8,240 bases of DNA, taken from assembly GCA_018657655.1 (NCBI GenBank), contig JABHWQ010000506.1, forward strand, positions 1 to 8,240, read 5' to 3'. Position numbers and translations under genes: made by a program. Each line of letters opens with the position of its first letter. Position 1 is the stretch's first letter. Positions 1 to 6,167 of the stretch are shown one piece after another. The notes under the pieces are model-generated. The model had not been told where the DNA came from, searched no databases, and saw nothing but the letters and a program-made list of their open reading frames with translations. This stretch comes from Chloroflexota bacterium. Lineage in GTDB: Bacteria; Chloroflexota; Dehalococcoidia; SZUA-161; SpSt-899.

Positions 1-343
1 ACCTGAAGGTGTGGCACCGGAAGACCTGATTTTGGCTTACTATGATGCCGATGCTGGTGAATGGATTGAACTGACTAATATCGTCGTTGATCCGGTGAAC
101 CACACAGTGAGCGGAGAAACGAGCCACTTTCCGGAGTTCGCCATTCTGTCACCAGTTGAGGAAGTCGAGGCACCAGTGACACCACCAGTAGATGAACCGA
201 CACCACCGGTACTGGAGCCAGAAGACGATGATGATGGTGGATTGAATCCTTGGGTGATCATCGGGCCTATCACCGGTATCTTGGTAATTGCTTTACTAGC
301 ATTCCTGGAAATTGAACGGAGGAGAGGTTCGAAGCTATTCTAG
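1..343 (+). CDS. C-terminal part of a membrane-anchored surface protein (5' end outside the window)
   Basis: The reading frame is open from the first bases of the window, so the gene starts upstream and the GTG at position 11 is not a real start. The visible part begins with a beta-sandwich-like end of the kind seen at the C-terminus of bacterial and archaeal surface proteins: PEDLILAYYD, GEWIEL, and ETSHFPEFAIL, close to the common 'THFSTFAIL' ending. A Pro/Val/Glu-rich linker with PVTPPV and PTPPV repeats follows, then an acidic EDDDDGG stretch. One hydrophobic segment (from NPWVIIGP to LLAFLEIE) comes next, and the protein ends in a short basic tail, ERRRGSKLF. This layout fits an exported protein held in the membrane by its C-terminus with the tail in the cytoplasm. 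There is no LPXTG sorting motif. The ligand or role cannot be judged from this fragment. A strong terminator follows 28 bases after the stop. Confidence 0.8.
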   Translation, partial: PEGVAPEDLILAYYDADAGEWIELTNIVVDPVNHTVSGETSHFPEFAILSPVEEVEAPVTPPVDEPTPPVLEPEDDDDGGLNPWVIIGPITGILVIALLAFLEIERRRGSKLF

Positions 344-370
344 AATAAGGATAGTAAAAGAAGGGTAAGG

Positions 371-407
371 AAAAGCGCCCTGCCAATATCTGGCAGGGCG
401 CTTTTTT
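371..407. terminator. Strong intrinsic terminator, probably bidirectional
   Basis: A perfect 15-bp inverted repeat (arms 371-385 and 391-405, GC core GCGCCCTGCCA) has a 5-nt loop, ATATC. On the plus strand it runs into six T (402-407); on the minus strand it ends in four T from the AAAA at 371-374. It sits between two convergent genes, so it can end transcription of the surface-protein gene from the left and of the proline-synthesis unit from the right. Confidence 0.93.
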
Positions 408-453
408 ATTTATGCAAAAGATATCTTAAAAAAGTGGATAGTAGCAAAAATAT

Positions 454-759
454 CTAATCGTCATCGTCATCATCGAATTCCTCATCGCTGAAGACACCTG
501 CCTCACGACCTTGATAAACAGAGACAATAAAGTCTTCTCGCGGTATATCAGATGGGAGTACCAGTTCTTCATCGATAATATCAATTAATTCCCGTATTTC
601 TTCAGCTGTCATGTTCTCACCGACACAAAGTGTGCCATTGACCAGGTTTGTGGTGAAGTGCAGGTCAATCCTACCCACCAACTCATCGGCCTGTGCAATA
701 ACATAAGCCTCGGAGTAAGGCGTACGGCAGTCCCTCTCAAAGCGATAGTCTAGCGTCAT
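454..759 (-). CDS. Small acidic conserved-type hypothetical protein with poly-Asp tail
   Basis: This is a 101-residue protein of unknown function; I do not recognise a named family. It starts at ATG with an excellent ribosome binding site (GAGGAGGG, the CCTCCT at 765-770 on the plus strand, about 5 nt before the start), which supports a real gene. The N-terminal half is mixed alpha/beta in character (MTLDYRFERDCRT, SEAYVIAQADELVGRIDLHF) and has two cysteines, at residues 11 and about 45. An acidic helix follows (TAEEIRELIDIIDEEL), then a strand-rich stretch (EDFIVSVYQGREAGVFSDEEF). The last residues are a run of six Asp. There is no signal peptide or membrane segment, so it is probably cytosolic. 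It lies 70 nt downstream of proA on the same strand and may be the last gene of that unit, before the terminator at 371-407. No separate promoter is clear in 760-829. Confidence 0.8.
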   Translation of the reverse strand: MTLDYRFERDCRTPYSEAYVIAQADELVGRIDLHFTTNLVNGTLCVGENMTAEEIRELIDIIDEELVLPSDIPREDFIVSVYQGREAGVFSDEEFDDDDDD

Positions 760-829
760 ATTACCCTCCTCTCATTTAATTGTGATATTACACGGGATAG
801 TAAGTCTAGTGTGCTATATAGTCTTGTCA

Positions 830-2131
830 CTATAGGGACTTGAAATCACTGTTAAGTTGCCTATGAGTGAAGCTCTTGGCGTTTGGCCCTGCATAGTCGG
901 ATACAATCTGTCCGTTGCCAAGAATTCGCCATTTGTAGATTACCAGGCCCTCCAATCCCACAGGTCCTCGCGCATGGATTTTACTGGTGCTGATCCCGAC
1001 TTCTGCACCCAGACCATATCGGAATCCGTCGCTGAATCGACTGCTACAGTTGAGAAACACGTCAGCCGAATCAACGTAGTCCATAAATCGCATTGCTCTT
1101 GACCGATCATCGGTAACTATCACATCTGTGTGCCCCGAGCCGTAACGGTTAATATGGTCAATAGCCTCATCAAGACTGTTAACAACCTTGATAGACACAA
1201 TCAAGTCTAGATATTCGGTGTGCCAGTCTGTCTCTGTGGCAGGTTTTACATCGATAATTTGACGAGTATTTGTGCAGCCCCGAATTTCCACATTTCTTTC
1301 TTCAAGGGCCTCTCTGAGTATTGGTAGCACTGTACTGGCGATATGCTTATGCACCAACAAGGTCTCAGCGGCGTTACATACTGCGACATACTGAGTCTTG
1401 CTGTCTACGGCTATCCTGGTGGCCATATCGATATCTGCGGCGCTATCGATATACACATGGCATATCCCGTCTGCATGACCCAGAACAGGGATGTTGGTGT
1501 TCTTCATTATATGCTGGACGAACTCATTACTGCCCCGAGGAATAATCAGGTCGATGTAATCGTCCAGTGCCAGCATTTCAGTGACATCCGAACGAGCTTC
1601 CAGGAGCGTCAGCCATCCTGAAGGAATGCCTGCTTGTATGCTGGCTTCGTTGATGATGTTCGCCAGTATCCGGTTGGTATTGGCAGCTTCGCTACCTCCC
1701 TTCATCAGAACTGCGTTTCCACTCTTGAGGCACAGCGATGATATCTGCACCAGCGCATCAGGCCTGGATTCGAATACAATTCCGATAACACCGACGGGAC
1801 AACTCACCCGATAAAGTTCTAGATTACTGTCCAGTTCCAGGGCGCTAAGTGTCACGCCTACCGGATCAGCAAGCGTAATTAAGCTGTTGATGCCCTCGAT
1901 AGCATCATCAATCTTATCTTTGTCGAACTTGAGTCTCTTCAGCAAAGGAGCCGACAGACTATCCTTTTCGGCCTTTTCAAGATCATCCTTGTTGGCTCTT
2001 ACAATAGCCTCTCTATTGGTATTCAGAGCGTGAGCGATATCAGCGAGGGCTTGGTTTTTACCCTCGTTTCTCTTGGCTGCGAGATGAGTGCTGGCTTCTT
2101 TAGCCTCGATAGCTTTTTGTTTAATGTCCAT
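830..2131 (-). CDS. proA: Gamma-glutamyl phosphate reductase (glutamate-5-semialdehyde dehydrogenase)
   Basis: ProA is the second enzyme of proline synthesis. It reduces gamma-glutamyl phosphate with NADPH to glutamate-5-semialdehyde, which cyclises to pyrroline-5-carboxylate. The protein has 433 residues, near the usual 415-430. Visible family marks are VGVIGIVFESRPD (113-125), LKSGNAVLMKGGSEA (135-149), IPRGSNEFV (197-205), the catalytic Cys252 in VCNAAETLLVH (251-261), the ProA signature from V317 to I338 with HINRYGSGHTDVI, and RFSDGFRYGLGAEVGIST followed by HARGPVGLEGL (365-396). All key residues are present, so the enzyme should be active. The start is ATG with a weak AGGTAG-type ribosome binding site. 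It lies 20 nt downstream of the PH-domain gene and belongs to one unit with proB. The last 20 or so residues, after GNGQIVSDYAGP, vary in the family. Confidence 0.97.
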   Translation of the reverse strand: MDIKQKAIEAKEASTHLAAKRNEGKNQALADIAHALNTNREAIVRANKDDLEKAEKDSLSAPLLKRLKFDKDKIDDAIEGINSLITLADPVGVTLSALELDSNLELYRVSCPVGVIGIVFESRPDALVQISSLCLKSGNAVLMKGGSEAANTNRILANIINEASIQAGIPSGWLTLLEARSDVTEMLALDDYIDLIIPRGSNEFVQHIMKNTNIPVLGHADGICHVYIDSAADIDMATRIAVDSKTQYVAVCNAAETLLVHKHIASTVLPILREALEERNVEIRGCTNTRQIIDVKPATETDWHTEYLDLIVSIKVVNSLDEAIDHINRYGSGHTDVIVTDDRSRAMRFMDYVDSADVFLNCSSRFSDGFRYGLGAEVGISTSKIHARGPVGLEGLVIYKWRILGNGQIVSDYAGPNAKSFTHRQLNSDFKSL

Positions 2132-2151
2132 AATTACTACCTATCAATCGA

Positions 2152-2538
2152 CTATGACTGGAGCAAGTGCTCAATTATCAGCCTATAAGCGGCGTGAGCT
2201 TTATCTCCTCCTCGGAATTCAAATTCAAATGAGTCATCGCCGGCGTGTAGAGTGAGCGTGCTACTGGCGAAGAATCCTCGCTTAAATACAAGTCCGGAAT
2301 CATCTGCACTGCTTACTGCGTGAATTCGATTATATGGAATTGTGACCATAGCCTTTTTCTTGTGTGTAAAAGCTTTATCGTAAAAAATGATACGTTTGTC
2401 CAGGATACCTAGGAACCCTGTTCCTGCGCCTTTCAAATCAAATACCGCCAGAATAGTCTCCTGAGGCAGGCAATAGTCTTCGATCTTCTCCATTTGCTCT
2501 TGTTTATCAACTATTATGTCATCTGCAATGTTTACCAT
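2152..2538 (-). CDS. Bacterial PH-domain protein (YokE-like)
   Basis: This 128-residue cytosolic protein looks like a single bacterial pleckstrin-homology domain of the YokE/bPH_3 type. After an acidic N-terminal helix (residues 1-24) come strands typical of this fold: ETILAVFDLKG (27-37), GFLGILDKRIIFYDKAF (41-57), KKAMVTIPYNRIHAVSS (61-77), GLVFKRGFFASSTLTLHAGDD (82-102) and FEFEFRGGD (104-112). A final amphipathic helix follows, AHAAYRLIIEHLL (114-126). The pattern of a strand ending in 'R-I-I-F-Y', then an 'IPYNRIHAV' strand, is the usual diagnostic part. The ligand and role are unknown; such domains are thought to bind proteins or surfaces rather than be enzymes. The start is ATG with a strong AGGAGGT site (CCTCCT at 2545-2550 on the plus strand). 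It sits between proB (29 nt) and proA (20 nt), so it is almost certainly co-transcribed with them. Confidence 0.85.
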   Translation of the reverse strand: MVNIADDIIVDKQEQMEKIEDYCLPQETILAVFDLKGAGTGFLGILDKRIIFYDKAFTHKKKAMVTIPYNRIHAVSSADDSGLVFKRGFFASSTLTLHAGDDSFEFEFRGGDKAHAAYRLIIEHLLQS

Positions 2539-2567
2539 TTCAAACCTCCTGATGATGGCGTGCCAAT

Positions 2568-3698
2568 TTATAGTATGAGCATGTTGTCTTTATGGATCAC
2601 TTCATCGCCATGCGCATAACCAAGTATTTCCAGAATTCTCTCTGAACGAGAACCCTTGATCTGGCTGATATCAGTGGAACTATACCCTGAAATACCGCTG
2701 CCGATGATATTGCCATCGGAATCGTTGATTTCGATGATATCGCCTCTTTCAAACTTACCTTGGGCTTTGGCGATTCCTGCCGGCAGAAGACTCCTGTTCT
2801 GTTTCTGCAAAGCAATCCTCGCTCCCGGGTCAATAACGACTTTGCCCTTGGCTGGTTGGCTGAGCATCCATCGTTTTCTACTTTCGAGATTTGAAGTCGA
2901 GGCTGGGAATAAGGTTCCTAACGATTCTCCATTAATTAGTCTTAGTAGTATATTTTGCTCCTGTCCATGTGCAATTACCACAGATGTGCCTGATGCAGTA
3001 GCCAGTTTAGCTGCTTCGATCTTGGTAGCCATGCCGCCGGTACCTCTTTCTCCACAAGTGTTACCGGCAAGACATTCAATGGAAGAATCGATCATGTCTA
3101 TTTTGGGGATAAGTTGTGCTGAACTATCCTGACTGGGATCGGCGGTATACAGACCTTCGACATCACTGAGGATAACAAGAAGATCGGCATCCACAAGGTT
3201 AGCCACCATAGCCGAAAGGTTATCATTATCACCGAAAGTTGTTCCTTGAAGCTCCTCAACAAAAACCACGTCATTTTCGTTGACGATGGGTATAACATCG
3301 AGTTCCAGTAGTGCGAGCAATGTGTTTCGAGCGTTCAGGTAACCAAGCCGATTGAGGAAGTCTGGTTTGGTGAGTAGTGTTTGTGCCACAATAATATCGT
3401 GGGCGCTGAACAGCTCATCGTAAGTTTGCATTAGCGGCCCCTGTCCTACAGCGGCCAGCATTTGCCTGAAAGGGGTATCTTTCCGTTTCTTTCTGATACT
3501 CATCCGATGCTTGCCGGCAGCAACAGCTCCGGAGGAAACAACTATTGTCTGAACGCCGTTGTGGTGCAATTGGGCGATTTGATCTACGAGGCTGCCCATC
3601 ATCTTACGGGCAAGGCTGTCCTTGCCGCCAGTAATGAGGTTGGTTCCCAGCTTGATCACCAAACGTTGGTAATTGGAGGCGTTTCTCTTCTTTCGCAT
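2568..3698 (-). CDS. proB: Glutamate 5-kinase with C-terminal PUA domain
   Basis: ProB carries out the first step of proline synthesis: ATP-dependent phosphorylation of L-glutamate to gamma-glutamyl phosphate, which is passed to ProA. The protein has 376 residues, close to the E. coli length of 367. The amino acid kinase domain covers about 11-260, with KLGTN (16-20), SSGAVAAG (55-62), NENDVV (140-145), FGDNDNLSA (155-163) and the glutamate-kinase signature around GTGGMATKIEAAK (219-231). By alignment from memory, the E. coli residues Lys10, Ser50, Asp137 and Asn149 match Lys16, Ser56, Asp143 and Asn158. A PUA domain follows at about 284-363 (KGKVVIDPGAR, RGDIIEI, GISGYSS). The N-terminus is about six residues longer and basic (MRKKRNASNY). 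There is no clear Shine-Dalgarno sequence before the ATG, and no better alternative start. It is the first gene of the proB-PH-proA unit. Proline feedback control is usual in the family but cannot be judged here. Confidence 0.97.
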   Translation of the reverse strand: MRKKRNASNYQRLVIKLGTNLITGGKDSLARKMMGSLVDQIAQLHHNGVQTIVVSSGAVAAGKHRMSIRKKRKDTPFRQMLAAVGQGPLMQTYDELFSAHDIIVAQTLLTKPDFLNRLGYLNARNTLLALLELDVIPIVNENDVVFVEELQGTTFGDNDNLSAMVANLVDADLLVILSDVEGLYTADPSQDSSAQLIPKIDMIDSSIECLAGNTCGERGTGGMATKIEAAKLATASGTSVVIAHGQEQNILLRLINGESLGTLFPASTSNLESRKRWMLSQPAKGKVVIDPGARIALQKQNRSLLPAGIAKAQGKFERGDIIEINDSDGNIIGSGISGYSSTDISQIKGSRSERILEILGYAHGDEVIHKDNMLIL

Positions 3699-3719
3699 AT
3701 CGGCTAAGCAGTTGCCCCA

Positions 3720-3728
3720 ATTATACCA
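3720..3728 (-). promoter_or_regulatory. Extended -10 promoter for the proB unit
   Basis: On the minus strand a perfect TATAAT (3720-3725) is preceded by TGG (3726-3728), giving the extended -10 form TGN-TATAAT. The region 16-18 bp upstream has only a poor -35 match, as is common for extended -10 promoters. Transcription should start near 3713, which leaves a leader of only about 15 nt before the proB ATG, without a Shine-Dalgarno sequence. Confidence 0.7.
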
Positions 3729-3776
3729 CGCTGCCGAATGTTTGAGACACCTAAAATGTCTTCAGGTTGAAAAAAA

Positions 3777-4154
3777 CTAAGTGACTTCTTGAACCTTGAT
3801 TATTCCTACTTCCTGCACATTTGACATCCAACGGGCTGAAGTCCCTGTCTGTTTGATCAACTGTGCATATTCATCAAACAATGGTCCACCACTTTGAAAT
3901 CCCTGGAAAGTGCCCTTAATCTGGCATCCTGCCGCTGTTTTGAATGCTGCCGCAGCCACTTTGTTGGTTACTTCCAGATTTGTTCGAGTCTTACCTCCCG
4001 CTACTTCTGCAAATGCGAGGGTTTCATTGTCGATGGCTACTAGACTTCCCTTGGGGGCCATACTCGGCATTCCATTAGAATCGATGGTGGCAAGAATTTT
4101 GGAAGTCTGCGAATCCCGGAACAGGTCCATGGCTTCTTTTGTCATTTTGGCCAT
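3777..4154 (-). CDS. Pyridoxamine 5'-phosphate oxidase-like flavin split-barrel protein
   Basis: This 125-residue cytosolic protein has the sequence pattern of the small FMN-binding split barrels related to pyridoxamine 5'-phosphate oxidase. After an N-terminal helix (MTKEAMDLFRDS), strand 1 is KILATIDSNGMPSMAPKGSL (19-38), the usual 'A-T-x-D-x-x-G-x-P' entry. DNETLAFAEVAGGKTRTNLEVTNKVAAAAF (42-71) matches the 'K-T-x-x-N-L' segment that contacts flavin phosphate in relatives, followed by CQIKGTFQGFQSGG (77-90) and an edge strand, VGIIKVQEV (116-124). Such proteins bind FMN, or F420 or heme in some branches. The exact substrate is unknown, and the protein is too short and divergent to call true PdxH. 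The start is ATG with AAGGGGGG about 6 nt upstream. It has its own promoter and a long leader. It lies upstream of proB on the same strand with no clear terminator between them, so some read-through is possible. Confidence 0.83.
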   Translation of the reverse strand: MAKMTKEAMDLFRDSQTSKILATIDSNGMPSMAPKGSLVAIDNETLAFAEVAGGKTRTNLEVTNKVAAAAFKTAAGCQIKGTFQGFQSGGPLFDEYAQLIKQTGTSARWMSNVQEVGIIKVQEVT

Positions 4155-4160
4155 TTGTAA

Positions 4161-4265
4161 CCCCCCTTAATTTTACTTCTCTACTGGAGCTGGTTCCCAG
4201 CTTAAATGCTAAGAAACTTTAAGGGATACCTGTTTTCCTTCCGTCCAATTTCGATGAAATACGAC
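4161..4265 (-). promoter_or_regulatory. Structured 5' leader of the flavin-protein gene, with a possible Shine-Dalgarno-hiding stem
   Basis: Read on the minus strand, the leader can form three local hairpins: ATTTC-GAT-GAAAT with an outer GTC/GAC extension (4243-4265), CTTAAA/TTTAAG (arms 4218-4223 and 4201-4206), and a perfect AGCTGG-GAA-CCAGCT (4188-4202). In addition, CCCTTAA (4219-4225) is fully complementary to TTAAGGG (4164-4170), which is the start of the ribosome binding site. The upstream arm of that pair overlaps the CTTAAA arm, so the two pairings exclude each other, as in translational on/off switches. I do not recognise any known riboswitch class. The stems are short, and the switch is inference. 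Confidence 0.35.
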
Positions 4266-4301
4266 CGGTTTTGTAGCGGGATAGATAAATGGTGGGATAA
4301 A

Positions 4302-4330
4302 ACTATAACATCATGACAGAAAACAGTCAA
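4302..4330 (-). promoter_or_regulatory. Sigma70-type promoter for the flavin-protein gene
   Basis: On the minus strand, -35 TTGACT (4325-4330) and -10 TATAGT (4302-4307) are separated by exactly 17 bp; both match the consensus at 5 of 6 positions. Transcription should start near 4295, about 140 nt upstream of the ATG at 4154. The -35 is part of one copy of the GTCAATAT direct repeat. Confidence 0.7.
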
Positions 4331-4350
4331 TATACTCAAAACGTCAATAT
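4326..4350. repeat. Two direct repeats GTCAATAT at a promoter
   Basis: GTCAATAT occurs at 4326-4333 and again at 4343-4350, 17 bp apart start to start. On the minus strand both read ATATTGAC. The copy nearer the gene supplies the -35 element; the other lies just upstream. They could be a regulator site or a chance duplication. Confidence 0.45.
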
Positions 4351-4381
4351 TTTGGGTAATCATGAGGGATGTACACAATGA

Positions 4382-4933
4382 CTAAACTCGAGCGAGGGTT
4401 ACTTTATGTCGAGTGTATTTCCCAGACCCTTTTCTAATGACTTGCGCTATCCTCACGTTGTCCAGATCTGATCTGGTGGTAATATGCTTCGGTGCCAGCC
4501 GGCCTAGCGGTTGAGCCACTAATACCGCCAGAACTGATGCTTGTATAACTCTACCGAACTTGTCTATGCCAGAATGTCCTCTTCCAGCAATCATTGAGGC
4601 TATTCCGGCAGCCAGACCGGCCACGGCCAGATTTGTTCCGCACATCGGAGAGACAGCCAGCGATTTCTCTCCTTCCTGCAGCCTCCGAAGAGCTTCGTGA
4701 GTAGATTCCTCCAAAAGTTTAGTAGGTATATCTCCATACAGGTGAAAACTTGATAGTCCGGCTCTCCCTACTAATCGGACCTTGCCGTTTAGTTTTGGCA
4801 GGAGTACAGCGATAGTGGCATGTTCCAATGCGTGGTTTTGCCTGATGGCGTTGACGGTATCTACGGCTTCCATTCGGAGGGTTTTTGATCCGGTGAAGTA
4901 TTCGCTTGACGGTTTAGCCCCTGGCCAACGCAT
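4382..4933 (-). CDS. DUF6391-like membrane protein (HALEHAT motif)
   Basis: This is a protein of unknown function that resembles the DUF6391 family of Chloroflexota and Cyanobacteria. In the 183-residue form chosen here, the family mark IRQNHALEHAT is at 30-40, followed by GRAGLSSFHLYGD (56-68), a helix ESTHEALRRLQEGE, and PMCGTNLAVAGLAAGIASMIAG (96-117), which looks like a membrane segment. A second hydrophobic stretch, VIQASVLAVLVAQPLG, is at about 129-144. The tail is basic. The two His of HALEHA could bind a metal, but this is only a suggestion. Start choice: the frame stays open upstream to a TTG at 4999, and there is an in-frame ATG at 4873. I prefer the ATG at 4933 because GAGG lies 6 nt before it; neither the TTG nor the 4873 ATG has a Shine-Dalgarno sequence. 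It is downstream of the DUF368 gene on the same strand, with about 155 nt between them. A weak promoter candidate (TTGTTT, 17 bp, TATTGT) lies just inside that gap. Confidence 0.78.
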   Translation of the reverse strand: MRWPGAKPSSEYFTGSKTLRMEAVDTVNAIRQNHALEHATIAVLLPKLNGKVRLVGRAGLSSFHLYGDIPTKLLEESTHEALRRLQEGEKSLAVSPMCGTNLAVAGLAAGIASMIAGRGHSGIDKFGRVIQASVLAVLVAQPLGRLAPKHITTRSDLDNVRIAQVIRKGSGKYTRHKVTLARV

Positions 4934-5025
4934 AATATGCCTCGATGGGGGAATGATTGCCCGATACCATACAATATCACAGGGAGGATGGATAAACAAG
5001 GTGATTAGGGTATATTCGCCATAGT

Positions 5026-5050
5026 CCGGAAGCTACGAGAGCAATTCCGG
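5026..5050. repeat. Inverted repeat between the DUF368 and DUF6391-like genes
   Basis: CCGGAA (5026-5031) and TTCCGG (5045-5050) form a perfect 6-bp inverted repeat, with an inner GC/GC pair possible after a small bulge. No T-run follows on either strand, so it is not a standard intrinsic terminator. It could be a weak RNA hairpin or a protein site in the minus-strand gap. Nothing else stands out in 4934-5088. Confidence 0.35.
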
Positions 5051-5088
5051 CGATTGGTGCATCGATCCGGCCTGGACAGTTGACATGC

Positions 5089-6054
5089 CTATCTATCCGA
5101 TTCCCTACTCGCGGCTAACTTCTCAAAAACCCAAATAACCAAAATACCGACGATCATTAACCCGATAGCGCCCATCACTTCACCATCAAAAGAATCCGGG
5201 AGATACCGATCATATCCGGCCACCTTTTCGGACCCATCGCTGAGCGTTTCCGTTATTTCATCTTTCCATGGCCATAACATACCTAAGGAACCGAAGACAA
5301 ATCCTGTCAGTAATGAGATGGTCACGTCACGGTATTTCTTGAATATCCAGGAAATGATTCGGGAAAAGGCGGCAATCCCGAATACCGCTCCCATTAGAAA
5401 TGGGATCAGTAGACCGAATTGAAAATGGAAATCGGATATATCGCTGAGGGCATCGATCACAATTAGCTCGTAATTACCCATCAGCAGCAAAACATATGAA
5501 CCTGAAAGTCCGGGCAATATCATGCTGCAAATAGCCACCGCTCCGCAGAGAAACACGTACCATACAGAGTCATTCTCACCGGCCACATCGGAGATAAACG
5601 ATATCGCCAAAGCACATCCGCAGCCAATCAGTAACGCAACGATTACAGCAGCGGTCCATTTTTCGACGGTCTTACCCACGAAATAAACCGATGCCAGAAT
5701 AAGCCCAAAGAAAAAAGCCCAGACATACACCGGATATTCATCAAACAAGGGGTCGAGAAGTTTTGCCAATGACAACATGGCCACGACCATACCAAAGATA
5801 ATAGTGGCCAAGAAACGAAGGTTGGTGTATTCGATAAACGTCTTGATCTTCCCGGAAAAAATCAGTTTGATAGCGCTGACATCGAAGGATTTGACGGAAT
5901 TGATCAGTCTTTCATAAATACCGGTGATGAGGGCAACTGTTCCCCCGGAAACCCCCGGGATGATATTTGCGGTTCCCATAAACAATCCGCATGCAGTGAT
6001 CCAAATGTAATCTTTCAATTTGAGAGGGCCATCATCCGATTGCGAAGCATCCAT
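5089..6054 (-). CDS. DUF368 family polyprenyl-phosphate transporter (PopT type)
   Basis: This is a polytopic inner-membrane protein of about 321 residues, the usual size for DUF368. Some members (PopT) have been shown to return undecaprenyl phosphate, the lipid carrier for cell-wall and surface glycans, to the cytoplasmic face. Two related motifs mark the family's internal repeat: GTANIIPGVSGGTVALITGI (about 27-46) and SMILPGLSGSYVLLLMGNYE (about 177-196). Both carry Pro-Gly and Ser-Gly pairs that form re-entrant loops. Eight or so hydrophobic segments are visible, including FLATIIFGMVVAML, VWAFFFGLILASVYFV, AAVIVALLIGCGCAL and the C-terminal GAIGLMIVGILVIWVFE. The N-terminus is hydrophilic (MDASQSDDGPLKLKD). 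AAGGAT before the start fits either ATG at 6054 or TTG at 6057; I chose the ATG. It is divergent from the M50 protease gene and shares a promoter region with it. Specificity for C55-phosphate is inferred from the family. Confidence 0.92.
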   Translation of the reverse strand: MDASQSDDGPLKLKDYIWITACGLFMGTANIIPGVSGGTVALITGIYERLINSVKSFDVSAIKLIFSGKIKTFIEYTNLRFLATIIFGMVVAMLSLAKLLDPLFDEYPVYVWAFFFGLILASVYFVGKTVEKWTAAVIVALLIGCGCALAISFISDVAGENDSVWYVFLCGAVAICSMILPGLSGSYVLLLMGNYELIVIDALSDISDFHFQFGLLIPFLMGAVFGIAAFSRIISWIFKKYRDVTISLLTGFVFGSLGMLWPWKDEITETLSDGSEKVAGYDRYLPDSFDGEVMGAIGLMIVGILVIWVFEKLAASRESDR

Positions 6055-6137
6055 CAAAACGTATCCTTATTGAAGGTTGGAAATTGGGACGTGTAATCTA
6101 GATCAAAGAGAGCCCAAAGGCCAGCGTCGTTCTACGA

Positions 6138-6167
6138 AGTGTAGCAAAGCAAGCAGCAAACAGTCAA
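6138..6167 (-). promoter_or_regulatory. Sigma70-type promoter for the DUF368 gene
   Basis: On the minus strand, -35 TTGACT (6162-6167) and -10 TACACT (6138-6143, 4 of 6 consensus) are 18 bp apart. The start should be near 6131, giving a leader of about 77 nt with AAGGAT close to the start codon. The first 14 bases from the -35 differ at one position only from those of the promoter at 4302-4330. Confidence 0.5.

Noticed and set aside
760..829. Promoter for the small acidic protein in the gap after proA
   Set aside because: TATATA and TACTAT-like boxes are present on the minus strand, but none has a -35 match at 16-18 bp.
2656..3132. A 158-codon open frame on the plus strand inside proB
   Set aside because: It is antisense to the kinase and PUA domains of ProB, with no ribosome binding site or recognisable domain.
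4934..4999. Longer N-terminus for the DUF6391-like protein from a TTG at 4999
   Set aside because: No Shine-Dalgarno sequence lies before the TTG, and the extra residues (Pro/Trp/Cys-rich) do not look like a signal or conserved part; the ATG at 4933 has GAGG at a good distance.
5026..5050. CCGGAA/TTCCGG repeat as an intrinsic terminator for the DUF368 gene
   Set aside because: There is no T-run after the stem on either strand and the stem is only 6 bp; kept only as an inverted repeat.
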